In this document: positions 5,835 to 5,921 of the stretch, piece by piece
How positions within the stretch are numbered: the first letter of the stretch is position 1
Layout of the letters: every line of letters begins with the position of its first letter
Source of the DNA: Brotonthovivens sp045629925
GTDB taxonomy: Bacteria; Bacillota; Clostridia; Lachnospirales; Lachnospiraceae
Assembly (NCBI GenBank): GCA_045629925.1
Contig: JAZQSD010000020.1
Coordinates: forward strand, 1 to 5,921
Direction: 5' to 3'
Length of the DNA: 5,921 nt
The notes under the pieces: generated by a model
Seen by the model: only the letters and a program-made list of their open reading frames with translations
The model's database searches: none
Told to the model about the DNA's origin: nothing
Translations under genes and position numbers: made by a program

Positions 5835-5921
5835 CTAGTCTTCTTCAGATTCATCCAGACTTTTCTTCCCAAGTCTCACATCTTCCATCAAATCTGCCAG
5901 ATCCTCTGACATATGATCAAA
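5835..5921 (-). CDS. C-terminal end of an unidentified protein (5' end outside window)
   Basis: The minus strand is open from the right edge to a TAG at 5835-5837, giving 28 residues. The other two minus frames close quickly. The piece reads SEDLADLMEDVRLGKKSLDE in its middle and ends in an acidic tail, SEED. It looks like the charged C-terminus of a soluble protein or the cytoplasmic tail of a membrane protein, but it is too short to assign. The gene converges on the PBP gene, with 179 bp between the two stop codons. Apart from the palindrome and terminator listed, that gap shows only a weak GTCTA/TAGAC hairpin around 5779-5793. Confidence 0.55.
   Translation of the reverse strand, partial: FDHMSEDLADLMEDVRLGKKSLDESEED

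Overview
This window reads like ordinary chromosome from a low-to-moderate GC Gram-positive of the Clostridia, most likely a gut Lachnospiraceae. That placement is inferred from purine-rich ribosome binding sites, AT-rich intergenic DNA, an acetyl-CoA-type MetA and a class A penicillin-binding protein with a Thr/Pro/Glu-rich tail. No database search was possible. I see no insertion sequence, integrase, tRNA, rRNA, CRISPR array or phage gene.

Layout: a LysR-type regulator (minus strand) has its start in the window but runs off the left edge. Next is a 259-bp gene-free stretch holding the regulator's promoter and dyads and two intrinsic terminators. metA (homoserine O-acyltransferase, minus) and uppP (undecaprenyl-diphosphate phosphatase, minus) follow. 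A 226-bp divergent intergenic region then separates uppP from a bifunctional class A penicillin-binding protein on the plus strand. That gene ends at a strong terminator. The last 87 bases are the 3' end of an unidentified minus-strand gene.

The genes fall into two themes. MetA commits homoserine to methionine synthesis; its residue 111 is Glu, which predicts acetyl-CoA rather than succinyl-CoA as acyl donor. UppP and the penicillin-binding protein belong to the same cell-wall cycle. The penicillin-binding protein polymerises lipid II and releases undecaprenyl diphosphate, and UppP dephosphorylates that carrier for reuse. They are transcribed divergently from one region that carries two clear inverted repeats, one of which overlaps the predicted uppP -35 box. 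The LysR regulator cannot be tied to a target from this window; its own upstream region carries a 15-bp dyad.

I did not find a convincing new system. The items most worth a second look are regulatory: a plus-strand terminator with no obvious gene to terminate, the palindromes between uppP and the penicillin-binding protein gene, and a possible short upstream reading frame that overlaps the uppP start. In the proteins, the MetA specificity residue and a cysteine cluster in the penicillin-binding protein's glycosyltransferase domain stand out.
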